Below, in pieces: positions 1 to 11,805 of a stretch of DNA of 64,000 nucleotides (position 1 is its first letter; each line of letters starts with the position of its first letter). The stretch comes from Benincasa hispida. Lineage: Eukaryota; Streptophyta; Magnoliopsida; Cucurbitales; Cucurbitaceae. Both the position numbers and the translations under genes were made by a program. The notes under the pieces were generated by a model. It did no database searches. It saw only the letters and a program-made list of their open reading frames with translations, and was not told where the DNA came from. The stretch spans positions 3,622,677 through 3,686,676 of the forward strand of contig NC_052354.1 in the NCBI RefSeq assembly GCF_009727055.1, given 5' to 3'.

Positions 1-510
1 TGTAGTCGACGGCGACGTGGGTTTGTGTCCATTGGTTTCGCAGGCTATCTAGTGTAGTGGTTTCTGCACGTGAGTCTGTTGGTTTCGCAGACTGTCCAGT
101 GTAGTGGTTTTCATCAGAGGTGGGTGTCTTGGTTCCAGTGGGCTCGCCAGCTGTCAGTGACAGAGGGGCATGTGCGGGTCTGCGCGTGGTTCGCCGATCA
201 GAGGCAGTGCACGATTTTGGGCTGTTTGTTTTGCAGTGGGTGTTCTCGATTTCAGAGACGACGTCTAGTGCAGATCTCTCGGTATCAGTGGATATTAGAA
301 TTATAGATTGGTGAATTATTGATTATATGTAATTTGTAAATTCCTTATTGCTCATAATAAAATTAATTCAAGCTGGTTCTTAAAGTGGATGTAGACCAAA
401 CTGGTCGAACCACTATATATCTTGGTGTTCGTTCTTTACTGCTTTTGATTTATTCCGCTGATTGTTTGCATTCTGTTTGACCATCTATGTTAGGTTCAAA
501 AACTCTCACA
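1..510 (+). repeat. 5' LTR of Copia element 1 (left end outside window)
   Basis: This is the 3' part of the element's left LTR. It matches the segment starting near 6548 in the right LTR, so about 300 bp should lie left of the window. It ends in CTCACA at 510, just before a tRNA-Met type primer site. Differences from the right LTR are frequent, and about 150 bp around 150-295 is missing from the right LTR, which points to an old insertion. Short open frames here are not genes. Confidence 0.88.
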
Positions 511-512
511 AG

Positions 513-524
513 TGGTATCAGAGC
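513..524 (+). promoter_or_regulatory. Primer binding site of Copia element 1
   Basis: TGGTATCAGAGC, two bases after the LTR end, is the classic complement of the initiator tRNA-Met 3' end that primes minus-strand synthesis in plant Copia elements. It fixes the LTR boundary and the + orientation. Confidence 0.92.
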
Positions 525-606
525 TTCAGTCGATCCAAGGAGGGTGTGTGGTAGTGTGCTTGCAAATTCTTTATTCAGGATATTTTTGTTGGGTTTAATT
601 TGACAG

Positions 607-1437
607 ATGGCTTCGATGTCTACATGGTTTGAAGTTGTTGAATTTAATGGGAATGTGATTTCGGGTTATGGAGAAAAAATATTAGGGCTATTCTGGTACA
701 ACAAAAGGTAGCTTAAATCTTAGACAGAAATGACCTTCCACCAACAATTACAGATGCTGAAAAAAGGGATATGGATGAGATGACCTATTCAACGATAATT
801 CTGTATCTTTCAGATGGAATGCTTAGGCTAGTAGATAAGGCCACTACTACAGCGGAGTTGTGGAAGAAATTAGAAAATCTTTATTTGACTAAGTCCTTGC
901 CAAATAAATTATACCTAAAAGAAAATTTCTTTGGATATAAGATGGAATCTAGTAAATGCTTAAAAGAGAACCTAGATGAATTCCTGAAAATTATAGTTGA
1001 TCTTAATAACATCGGTGAGAAGATGTCGGATGAAAATCAAGTAGTTATTCTTATGAATTCTTTGCCTGAATCGCATCGAAAAGTTAAGGCAGCTATTAAA
1101 TATGGACAGGATTCATTGTCCATGGATATAGTGTTGGATGTCTTGAGAACGAGAAACCTTGAGATTAAAAAGAAACACAAGGATGGAGAGTTACTCATGG
1201 CCAGAGGCAGAAGTGAGAAAAAGAACGGAAAAGGAAAAGAGTCGAGATCCAGGTCAAAATCAAAGGGGAAAACTTAAAAGTGTTTCCTATGTCATAAAGA
1301 AGGAAACTTTAGAAAAAATTGCCCTTTGAATAAGAGCAAGGAAGCATCAAGTAGCAAACATACAGGGGATTCTAGTGCAGCAAATATTACTGATGGGTAT
1401 GATTTGGCAGAGGTTTTGATGGTGTCCAGTAGGAACA
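607..1437 (+). pseudogene. Copia element 1 gag (capsid) relic
   Basis: Gag would form the virus-like particle. The ATG at 607 is followed by a frameshift within about 60 bp and a stop near 720. The best open stretch (771-1277) encodes a UBN2-type gag core with the familiar LWKKLENLYLTKSLPNKLYL-like block, then a basic serine/lysine tail. A stop at 1275-1277 precedes the zinc knuckle (1281-1322), which keeps its three Cys but has Asn where the CCHC His belongs. Non-functional. Confidence 0.85.
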
Positions 1438-4027
1438 TTCAGAATGCTTGGATCATGGATTAAGGGTGCATGTTTTACATAACTCCTAATCGGGATTTCT
1501 TGATTGACTTTCAGGAAAATGATGGGGGATCAATTTTGCTTGGTGATAATGGTGCTTGTGATGTAAAATAAATTGGGTCAGTTCGAATTGCAACACATGA
1601 TGGAATCATCAGAATTCTTACAAATGTAAGATATGTTCTAGAACTCAAACGAAATCTAATTTCTCTGGGAGAATTAGATAGAGCAGGTTATTCCTATAAA
1701 TCTGATAATGGAGTTCTGAAGGTTATCAAGGGTTCTTTGGTTAAGCTGAAGGGGAGCTTGAGAAATGGCCTTTATGTGTTGAAGGGTACTGCAGTTTCAG
1801 GTAGTGCTGTTGTTGCATCTGGGAAAGAAATAGATAAGTCTATGTTATGGCATAACAGACTAGCTCATATGAGTGAAAGAGGTCTTCAAGCACTTTCACA
1901 ACAAGGTTTGCTTGGAGGAGTTAAAGACGTTGAACTCCCATTTTGTGAACATTGTATAATGGGAAAGTCTACCAGAGTGAGGTTTGGGAAAGGGAAGCAT
2001 TCTACTAAAGGAATTTTGGATTATGTTCATTCAAATTTGTGGGGTCCTACAAAGGTACCTTCTACGAGAGGTTCGAGATACTTTATTTCGATTATTGATG
2101 ACTTTTCAATGAAGGTGTGGATGTATCCACTGAAACAGAATGATGAAGCTTTTGGAAAATTTCTTGAATGGAAAAAGCAGGTTGAGAACCAAACAGGCAG
2201 GAAGGTAAAGTATCTGAGGACAGATAATGGTTTAGAATCTGTGAATCACAAATTTGATAAATTTTTCAAATATGAGGGAATTACGAGGCATTTCATTGTT
2301 ACATACACTCCACAGTAGAATGGTTTAACTGAGAGGTTCAACATAACAATTATGGAGCGTACAAGATGTCTCTTGACAAATGCTTCATTACCCTTGAAGT
2401 TTTAGGGGGAAGCTGTCCAAACAACCTATTATCTTATTAATAGGAGCCCGTCTTCCACTTTTGGCCTAAAGACTCCTCAGGAGATATGGACAGAAAAAGC
2501 TCCAAGTTTGGATCAACTTAGAGTATTTGGATGTTCAGCTTATGCTCATGTTAAGGAAGGGAAGCTAAATAAGAGGGCACTGAAATGTATGTTTATTGGC
2601 TATCCTCAGGGTGTTAAAAGATATAAACTTTGGTGCTTGGAAGAGGGCATAAATAAATGTATTATCAGCAGAGATGTGACCTTTAGTGAAACAGAGATGT
2701 CATTTCGTGTCAAAGAGTAGCAAAAACAGCAGACAGTTGATCAGGTTGAGGCAGAGGTTAGAATTGATTCTAAAGCACAACCATCAGTTAGTTCAGGTGA
2801 TTCCAGTGATCAGTCATCCAATTCTGATGGTAGACAGCCTCAACTGCAGAGGACTTTGATTGATGAGGGAGCTTTCGGTGAAAAAAGCTCAAGTAGCAGT
2901 GACCTATAGAACTATCAGCTTACACGTGAAATGCCTCAGCGGGTGAGGCAGGCTCCTACGAGGTATGGTTATGCTGATTTAGTTGCTTATGTTCTTACTT
3001 GTGCAATTGATAGTATTGAAGCAGAGACTCTTACTTTTGAGAAGGCTATTGTATCTGATTCGAAAGAACAATGGAAGGATGCTATGGAAGCAGAGTTGTT
3101 CTCGTTGCAGAAGAATCAAACATGGTCATTGGTTCCAAAGCCTCCTAATCAGAAACTCTTTCAGTCAAAGTGGATTTATAAAATCAAGCCAGGTACAGGA
3201 GGTGATAGCAAGCCTAGGTATAAGGCTAGATTGGTAGCCAAGGGCTACACTCAAAAGGAGGGAGTTGACTTTTATGAGATTTTCTCTTCGGTGGTGAGGC
3301 ATTCGTCCATTCATTTAATTTTATCTATTGCTGTTCACTTTGATATATTTGTTGAATAGATAGACATCCCCACAGCTTTCCTTCATGGTGAATTGGAGGA
3401 AGTGATCTACATGGCTCAACCTAAAGGCTATGAGGTGAAAGGAAAGGAAGACATGGTTTGTCGTCTTCACTCCGTTTATGGACTGAAGCCATCGCCGAGA
3501 CAATGGTATATCAGGTTTGACACCTTTATTCTGAAGCAGGGGTTTCACAGGAGCTCATATGATGCCTGCGTGTACTGGAAACTATCTCAGAAAGGTACAT
3601 ATATTTATCTACTTCTGTATGTAGATGATATGATTCTAGTGTCTAAGGATTATTCTGAAATCTTTGATCTCAAGAAACGATCAATTTGAGATGAAAGATT
3701 TAGGTGAACTGAAAAGGATCCTAGACATGGATGTGAAAAGAGATAGGGAGAAAGGTTTGTTAACCATTTCGCAAGAGAGTTATGTGCATAAACTGCTTGA
3801 GAAGTATAATATGTCTGGTTGTAAGGCAGCTTCGACACCCTTAGCATCTCATTTTAGACTTTCCTCGTCTCAGTGTCCTATTACTGAACAAGAAAGGTTA
3901 GAGATGGCTAATATTCCTTATTGTAATGCTGTTGGAAGTATTATGTATTTGATGATTTTTACTAGGCCTGACTTGGGATATGTTATGAGTATGATAAGTA
4001 GGTTTATGTCAAATCCTGAGAAGGAGC
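1438..4027 (+). pseudogene. Copia element 1 pol relic: protease, integrase, reverse transcriptase
   Basis: The domain order is protease, GAG-pre-integrase, integrase, RT, which is Copia and not Gypsy. The protease motif (near 1456-1470) has a stop in place of the Ser after its Asp. The pre-integrase block has LWHNRLAHMS (near 1847) and CEHCIMGK (near 1948). In the integrase the first catalytic Asp is replaced by Asn (HSNLWGP, near 2027); the second survives in RTDNG (near 2218). The RT has SKWIYKIKPG, KARLVAKGYTQ and the YVDD box at about 3618-3629. Stops lie near 1461, 2316, 2404, 2718, 2908 and 3357, with a frameshift near 3660-3690. The frame is then cut after SNPEKE at 4026 by an inserted LTR and resumes at 5704. 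Confidence 0.92.
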
Positions 4028-5703
4028 TGATAACGGGCAGAAATGCACGTTATTATAGTGCTAAGTTCTTAAACAATGTTAGATTGCGTTGATGAAATAT
4101 GTTAAATTGCGTCCATTAAGCATAAATTCTATACTATTGCAGTCGCATGCATTCAGCACATTAGAACAGTTGATCTTTGTATTTTTGTGCAGAATATGCA
4201 TTAACGCAATGCAAGATTGCGATCATAGAAAATCATTGGTCGAGCGCAACTTTATTGCAAGGCTTTGCGTTGATTGTGCTCCCAAACATTCACCCAAGAA
4301 GGATCCCTGCAACATGGTCAGCGTAACATGGTGGATGCATCCGAGTGAAAGAATAATTAAGAGCGATGGGACAGAAAGCTGTTGACAATCAAATCCAAAT
4401 TAAGTTGACAGCCAATAACGATCACAAAGTACATTCAGCTTTATCGGTGACAATTATTCGATGCATCAGTCAGGAATTAAAGCTGTCCCATCTGTACAAC
4501 TAGGAGAGAGAAACCACTTTTCACCATGGATACTCTATAAATACCAAGTGCATTCTTCAGAAAAGAGGTTCACCACTTTTACAATCTTTTGTTCCACAAG
4601 TTCACGCCTCTGTCCATAGTTTTTCTTTCATTTTTAGGAGGACGCGATGGAGAAAGTTGTGTTGGTAGAACGTTCCGATAAGATTGGGAGAGCGCCGAAA
4701 GCTTCAAGGATAGAGAGAGGGCTGACGCCTGCGGAAGCGGGAACATCTTTAGAATAGAATAGAGATTTCAGTGTAAAAAGCCTTGGTCAGCAAGGAATTG
4801 CTACCAGGCTCTCTACCTTTACTTTCCATTATCATTTTGTACTCAACTCATTTATAAAAATGGAATTTCCTTCTCTATATTTATTCACTCTCTATTATTC
4901 ACGCATGAGTAGCTAAATCAGTTGAATGGGTTGAGAAGCATTTAGCTAGCACAACTAGGGAATCTTTATTCTTTGCGTTTATCTTGTTTATGTATGCTTC
5001 ATTCGTTCATTAGAGATACTCGGGAGGGTAATCTAAGGACAGGATCTAGACTTGGAAAGGTCAGGTTAGAATCTAGGTTTGGAAGAACCAGATTAGAACA
5101 CATAATTAAGAGATAGGAGCTTAGGAATGAGCACTATTTGTTATTAACGCATTGCATGCATCCTAGAGATAGGATATGATTGTATGCGGTCACCTTGCTT
5201 TCATGCATTTTGCATCAACGCATAGGACAAGAGTAGAGACTTAGGGATAAGCTCTATGGATACTTTTGCATTCAACACATGCGTCCTAGACATAGGAACA
5301 TCGCATTCACATTGGAAAATGTCTTGCTATGCATGGTTGTAACATGATCGCATAGTCTGACGCATTTTCGAGTAACGCTAGCTAAAGATCTTCTCAACCC
5401 GTTCATCGCATACTCATTGCATCTATCAATGCAATTGTCTTTTCTCAAATCCGTCGCTTAATTTATTTCTTTTTCATCAACGCAAACAACACACCCAACA
5501 CTTTATTTATTTATCCGGTTACCGCAAAGGTTTTCATAAAAATTACCAACGCAAACTGTTTTCATAAGTCCCTGTGTTCGACCCTAGACTTACTAGGAAA
5601 CTCAAAGGAATTTACACTTGGATTCCACTGGGAAAACTTGAGTGCACAACGCAATTACATCAATGCATATCATCCACATTTCCACTTCATAAAACCAAGC
5701 ATC
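4028..5703 (+). mobile_element. Solo LTR (TGAT...ATCA) inside Copia element 1
   Basis: The segment starts TGATAACGGG, ends AAGCATCA, and sits exactly between the codons for SNPEKE and HWNVV of the interrupted RT frame. The 5-bp flanks are GGAGC (4023-4027) and TGAGC (5704-5708), a target duplication with one later change. No coding sequence is seen inside. A TATA-like CTCTATAAATA occurs near 4537, and a GTTCGACCCTAGACTTACT block near 5577 is shared in reverse with the copy at 23971-25398. The TG/CA ends, flanking duplication and lack of genes fit a solo LTR. It resembles LTRs of large Gypsy elements, but I cannot name the lineage. Confidence 0.85.
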
Positions 5704-6196
5704 ATGAGCATTGGAATGTAGTTAAATGGGTGCTTCGATATTTGAAAGGTAGTGCCAGTGTATCATTGTGTTTTAGCAGGGATTGTGATAAATCAACACT
5801 GTTGGAAGGCTTCACAGATGCAGATTATGCTGCAGACCTTGACAAAAGAAGGTCTCTATTAGGTCACATTTTTCGTTTGTTTGGTAATGTGGTTAGTTGG
5901 AAGGTTGCTCTACAATCAGTTGTTGGATAGTTGGTGAGTTGTTGTCGCAGGATTTCATTCCTATCGTCCGTTGTGATAGCCAGAGTGCTATTCATCTTGC
6001 AAAGAATCCATCTCATCACGAACGGTCTAAGCATATCGATGTCAAATTTCATTTTATCAGAGAAGTTGTGGCTCAGAAAGATGTTGAACTGGTCAAGGTT
6101 CATATAGTTGAGAATTTGTCAGATATGTCAACCAAGGTTCTTCCAGCCCATAGGTTTAAATACTTATTAGATGGGCTGAATATTAAATCTGGATGA
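5704..6196 (+). pseudogene. Copia element 1 RT C-terminus and RNase H relic
   Basis: This continues the pol frame broken at 4027. It has VVKWVLRYLKGSASVSL, then GFTDADYAADLDKRRS, which contains the first RNase H Asp. A frame break with a small deletion near 5928 removes the usual ALSTTEAEY block. The final part (CDSQSAIHLAKNPSHHERSK, HIDVKFHFIREVV, STKVLP) ends at 6194-6196. It joins to the PPT at 6241. Confidence 0.9.
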
Positions 6197-6240
6197 TAGG
6201 AAGATTGAAGAATCAACTTGGCACTTAAATATTCTTGTTA

Positions 6241-6250
6241 TGAGGGAGAT
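6241..6250 (+). promoter_or_regulatory. Polypurine tract of Copia element 1
   Basis: TGAGGGAGAT directly upstream of the LTR start; plus-strand priming site. Confidence 0.75.
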
Positions 6251-6251
6251 T

Positions 6252-6914
6252 TGTAGAAAATAACAAGGTATTTAAGTGGGTTTTATTGGGTTTTTGGTGA
6301 AATTAAAGACCCAATGGCATTCTGGTAATTATGGGCAAATGAAAATTTGTAATTATTCATTTCTTTTCCAAGTTAGGGCTAAAAATTGTGACCCTTTGAA
6401 GAAAAGAGAGAGCAGCCGACAGACAAGGAGAGACACAAAAATTTGGGCAGCAGTCGTCTGGGCTTTGAGGAATCGAGAAGCCGCTGGTCCACGCAGTTGG
6501 AGAGAAGGGAGTCTTTGTTCTGTTGTCCGACTTTAATGTCAGCGACAGTGCAGTCGGCGGCGACATGGGTTTATGTTCATCGGTTTCGTAGGCTGTCCAG
6601 TGCAGTGGTTTCTGCACGTGAGTTCGTCGGTTTCGCAGACTGTCCAGTGCAGTGGTTTTCATCAGAGGCGGGTGTCTTGGTTCATCAGAGGCGGGTGTCT
6701 TAGAATTACAGATTGGTGAATTGGTTATTATCTGTAATTTGTAAATTCCTTATTGCTCATAATAAAATTAATTCAAGCTGGTTCTCAAAGTGAATGTAGA
6801 CCAAATTGGTCGAACCACTATATATCTTGGTGTTCGTTCTTTACTGCTTTTCATTTATTCTGCTGATTGTTTGCGTTCTGTTTGGCATCTAAGTTAGGTT
6901 AAAAAATTCTCACA
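6252..6914 (+). repeat. 3' LTR of Copia element 1
   Basis: It begins TGTAGAAAATAAC right after the purine tract TGAGGGAGAT (6241-6250) and ends TTCTCACA at 6914, the same end as the left LTR. Length is 663 bp. Compared with the left LTR it has lost about 150 bp and carries a short duplication of TTCATCAGAGGCGGGTGTCT (near 6657-6702). The flank at 6915 is AATTT; its left partner is outside the window. Confidence 0.9.
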
Positions 6915-8481
6915 AATTTGTAGTCATATTGGTGTAGAAAAATCTCCACATGCATAATAGAGGAATGTCTAATCATACTATGTATCAAGTCATCTCAAGA
7001 TACATAACAAAGCAGTCTTTAGTCATATTATGCATCGAATAATCTCCAAGTATATAATATAGCAATTTTATATTCATACGTGCACGCAGAGAGAGACCAT
7101 AAATGGCAAAACTACCAACACAAAGCCCAAAGCTTAAGATTGTGTAGAAGTGGGTCATAAAAACCTCTCTCTCTCGCATACTTTGGAAACATATTCATGT
7201 AGAATACAAGCAATCACCATGGATACAAAGATCTAGTACTTTGAAAAGCACTTCCAGTATAAAAGTATCTAAAACATTGTGGATCATACTTTTTCTTTTG
7301 AAACGACATTTCACTCATTTGTAAAATATCACTTCCATTGCTCAACCATGTAAAGCATTTCTAAATTCTCAATAATTAGAGAATATCAAGAACATTTTTT
7401 AAACAATTCCAACTAAATGTCACAAATTTTTATAGAATTTCATTATGTGAAAACCCATGACACTAAATCACGAATTCAATTTAGAGAACATAAATCATTC
7501 TATTCATAATTGAAAAATTCATCATTGTACATAACAATTCCCAATTTCTCAAAGGCATCTAGATACCAAAAGCTGCCTTTTACATGGTTCAGTTTATTAT
7601 TCTATGACATGAATCCTATCTAAAGCTTTTTCTCTAGTTGTTGTCTCCACTAATTAGGAGTAGTGTTAATTAACCAAAACATCTTTAAAGATCAATTCGT
7701 ACATAAAATAAGGTATAAGTAGTTGTGGTACCTAACTAAGTTGACGATCAAGTCCTATGGGCAATACTCGAACTCAATTACTATATTAAAACTTGACATC
7801 GTATACTTACGATTTTGCATGGTGTAAAAATAACACCATAGTTCCTTAGATATTTCCTACTTCTTTTTGCATTCTCTATAAGTCTACTTTCCATAGTACA
7901 TCCTTAGCCTCGGCCTAAACCGTACCTCTAGTTTCGTCCACTTGTGTTTTTTATCTATCTAGCTGCTCAAGTTAGTCTCCAGTTCGTGTTTTGACTGATC
8001 CACTTCTTTCTCTTGGACAAAGGCTCGACCTCAGCTTCGGCCTTGGTCATTGCTTTATGAAAGTATGTTTACCATATATCTCAGCCGGCTACTTTTACTA
8101 GTGGCAACTTTTTCTCTGCTTTCTTTTTTCACGTATTTCTTTTATGAAACTATTTTTCTGTCTAGAGTTTCAAGGATCGTTCTCTCCTTCTGCCTACCTT
8201 GGGTTTCTCGTCCTGATGGTTTTGAATAGTGGGAATGAAATGATCTTATGATCTCTACCTGGAGCTTTTCCTTTGGCAGGATCGCGTACAAACACATTCT
8301 CTTACCTTCCATCCAAGAGATTTTGTTGATTGAAAACCTCTAGCAATTGAGCAACATTTCAACCTATCCGTTTACCCTTGCATCAAGATCTTCAAATTTC
8401 TCCTCGATCTGCTTCTCCATTGGTTGAGGCCGAGGAACCTCAACTTCACAAGCTTTTCGTGGGTGTGACCTTGATTAGAAT
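6915..8481. other. Non-coding, AT-rich spacer
   Basis: I see no gene. At 6925-7075 there are about three diverged copies of a 48-50 bp unit with the core TCATA.TATG.ATC...TCTCCAA.TATATAA. The rest (7100-8470) has stops in all frames and no recognised domain. It ends at the flank AGAAT (8477-8481) of the next LTR. Confidence 0.5.
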
Positions 8482-11233
8482 TGTCACACCCCTCCCAGAT
8501 TACCCACCTAATCTAGAAAGAGGCATGAAGATGCTAAATATCACCTCCCCCGATGACATTTAGTATCTTACTAACCAACTTAACCTGTGCTTAAATTTGA
8601 ACAGTTACATAATAATCCTTTAGTACAACTAATTTCTATTCAGCATATTCCATATTACGATATCAACAAACAAGTTTCATAGACTTTTTATCTCCTGTTA
8701 TATACAAACCATGAACAAAGTTTAGGCACAACAGAAACAATTTTAGACATTACACAACAAAATATATCCTCTTGTCCCATACTCCTAAAACCATGACACG
8801 TAAGGTTCGTGATATGCAATCTATTTACAATAGTGCAAGGCCTACAATGTAGTAGGAGACTCTTGTCGTGTGGCAGTAAACAACTCAGCGTGTTTCCGTG
8901 AGTTTAACGCTACCTAGGGGGGAGGGGGGGACATAAAACATCGAAAGCATGAGCTAATGCCCAGTGAGTGGTAATCTAATATAAACATAAGTTATCGCTT
9001 TATAAATCATCAATAAAATTAATTAAATCATTTAATAAAACATTGGCTAAGTATAAAAGATTCAATAGCATATCAAACACATGCTAGTAAAACAGTGGCA
9101 TGATCAACTCTCATAAGCACATTTTAAAGCATTCAATCGGTTTCAGAAAACCACACCAACTCTATACCTAAATACTCGTTTACAACAGCGAGTTACTCTG
9201 GACAAAAAATGCCCCCCATGATGTAGACCAAATCACAAGGTCATACGTGTACGCAGAACTACCTCAAGGCTAAGCATAGATACACACCACGGGTTGCAGG
9301 TTACTCCTGGACTCACCCGTAATACTCTGGCCACATCTGACCCGGTTGGTAGCTCCTCTTGATAGCGCAGTTAGTTGGTGGCGCTACAGGAATGCCAGGG
9401 TTCACTATAGAAGCTTACCCGATGATACCTTCTAAGGCCACCATCTGACACCCCGTAAGTCTCCACCGCTTTGATTCCTGAGCAAGTTTCTATCCTGAAA
9501 CAATATCTAAGTTAATATTCAATGGGACAACACCAAACTAACTCTCGGTATAAGAATCAGTAGTTTTGGGAAACTTATTTCACAGAACCACATCAACAAC
9601 CTTGTAATTCCACCAATCTAAGAGCATTTTCATGAGAAAAACATTATAAAAATCTATCAAGAGTATGTAAAACTTCTTCTAGAGTTTCAAACTAATATTT
9701 ATGAATAATACAATCAAGATGATTGTATAACAACCAGTTCAGAGAGTTAAAGAGTCATTGTGTTAAACATTTTGAGAATAGTATCAAGTCCAAGTAAAAC
9801 AGATCATGCCATGACCATCCATAAATCATAACTTACTATAATAATATAATAAGTTTCTATATCAAAAACACTCGAAAAGTAAACCACCACATCACTAGCA
9901 CGAGCCTCCTTGGTTTGTAAGCCTTTCCACCTCCAATTTTTGCCTTGAAATAAAGTCCCAAGGTTACTAGACACTCACAAGAGGTCAAATCAAAACCTAA
10001 CACCCAATAGTGATTCAAATGTAACCACTTGAACTCATTTTAACACCTAACATTCAAAACATTGCTACTTAAAGTTCCATTTTTTCTCACAATTATCCCA
10101 AAGGCCCAAAAAATCATTTTAAATCCAGAAGTATTCATTCTAGGGTAAAAATATCCAAGAAATAAATTGGGAATTCCAAAATGCCACCAACACCCAAAAT
10201 GCTAAAAATAAGCCAATTAGGCACTAGAAATGGGCAAATGGGTGGGCGAGGCTGGCCGTGGATGGGCAGGGCTGGACGGGCTAAGGCATGCTGAGGGGCA
10301 TTGGCATGGAAGGAGGTGCACTGGTTGGGCTGGCAGGCTTAGGGGGGTGGTTGGCCTGCTGCTACCCTATTCGAGAAAACACTGGTTTCAATTTTGCCAA
10401 TTTTTAACCCAACTTAAAGCAAAAATTTGCACATAATTCCTTCATGAAATATGTTAATAAACCTTTAAGTTAACTAACCTCAAAATTACAGCTTTTAACT
10501 CGTATTTCAGAGCTCAGAATCTCACTTGGACTACACCTTACTCAGATTTTCTAGTTTTCCGGGTAACCTTCACAATCTTCACGATTTCTTCAGTTTTCCA
10601 ATCCTATATCTCTCGAGCAGCCCTAGAATAGACTCACAACTCAATAATATTTAATCTGGTTTAAATATGGAAGTGTTTGCACGAGTATTTTGGGAGAACA
10701 TCACATTCTTCAGACCTTAAGTTTCTAGCCGAAGCTGCACACTTTTTCCTCTAATCAAAGTCCTCCACCCGGCTGCTTGTTTGCCCTAATACATGGTTTT
10801 TTATTTATTTTCCTTATCCTCTGTAGCCTTAAAAGACTTATCAAGTTAAATTGATTTTATATTTTAGCAAATTAATCCAAGAATTTTTTTTTTTTTTTTT
10901 TTTAAAAACAAACAACTCCAATACCCCTCTTGGCAAACTTGCATTTCCTACAAATTTTGTTCTTTCTTTCCTTGTAACCCTTAGCCAATAACAAATCATG
11001 TTCACTATACAAGTGCCCAATCATGAAAAATTGTTCCAATAATAATATGTATTAGTACATTTCTAAAAGAACTTGCATTTGTTAAGTAATTTCCAACTTT
11101 AATTCCAACACTTAGAACTAGAACTTTCTTAGGTCATACAATCCAAGTTATTCATTTAAGTACATAAGCTCACTTATCTAGGTTGATGCTAAGCATAAAT
11201 AAGAGAAAAAAAAGGATAAGGGCTTACAAGTCA
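8482..11233 (-). repeat. 3' LTR of chromodomain Gypsy element
   Basis: On + it reads TGTCACACCCC ... CTTACAAGTCA, so on the minus strand it starts TGACTTGTAAG and ends GGGGTGTGACA. It abuts a polypurine tract and pol on the minus strand, which identifies it as the 3' LTR. Length is about 2752 bp. Inside are a GC-rich patch (10230-10345), a poly-T run near 10886-10903 and a CCCAGTGAGTGGTAATC block near 8960. Reversed, that last block is shared with the solo LTRs at 31057 and 53638, so all three belong to related Gypsy LTR families. Confidence 0.82.
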
Positions 11234-11236
11234 ATA

Positions 11237-11246
11237 CCCCCTTTTC
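11237..11246 (-). promoter_or_regulatory. Polypurine tract of the Gypsy element
   Basis: On the minus strand this is an AAAAGGGGG tract following GACGAAATTCATG. The placement (stop codon, short purine-rich leader, PPT, LTR) is typical of plant Tekay-like chromoviruses. Confidence 0.75.
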
Positions 11247-11280
11247 ATGAATTTCGTCCTTGAAATTCAGTGGAAAGTCA

Positions 11281-11805
11281 TCAAGAGAAGAAATGAGGAT
11301 ATTTGGCTCTCATTTGTTGTTCGCTTTCCCAAGTTGCTTCTTCTACTGCATGGTTTCTCCACAACACTTTGACTAGTGGAATTGTCTTGTTCCTCAATAC
11401 CTGCTCCTTCCTATCTATGATTTGTATAGGTTCTTCCTGATAGGATAAACTTCCCTTAAGTTGCAATGGTTGTGATTCTAGAACATGAGATAGGTCTGAT
11501 ATATATTTACGCAACATTGACACATGGGAGACATCGTGTATCCTGGAAAGCTCCATTGGCAATGCCAAGCGGTAGGCTGATGGGCCTATGCATTCCAGAA
11601 TTTCATATGGTCCTATATACCTCGGACTCAGTTTTCCTTTCTNTCCATTGGCAATGCCAAGCGGTAGGCTGATGGGCCTATGCATTCCAGAATTTCATAT
11701 GGTCCTATATACCTCGGACTCAGTTTTCCTTTCTTACCAAAGGTAACACTCCTTTCCAAGGAGAAAGCTTTGGGAAAACTCTATCACCCATCTGAATTCC
11801 AAATC
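11281..11805 (-). pseudogene. Gypsy integrase C-terminus and chromodomain relic
   Basis: The minus strand encodes LSPRYIGPYEILECIGPSAY, typical of the integrase C-terminal fold. It continues to VLWRNHAVEEATWESEQQMR, a chromodomain remnant close to those of Tekay-type chromoviruses, which guide integration to chromatin. The frame from integrase is broken by the assembly duplication at 11552-11734 and by a frame change near 11805. It ends ...KYPHFFS before the stop at 11281-11283. Confidence 0.85.
11552..11734. other. 91-bp exact duplication around a single N
   Basis: Bases 11552-11642 and 11644-11734 are identical as far as I can read, separated by one N at 11643. Repeating the same coding stretch on both sides of an ambiguous base is what results when two contig ends that really overlap are placed side by side. 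It breaks the Gypsy integrase reading frame. Confidence 0.85.

Noticed and set aside
6276..6703. Three open frames in the 3' LTR of Copia element 1
   Set aside because: They lie wholly in LTR sequence, overlap on both strands, and are not kept in the partner LTR.
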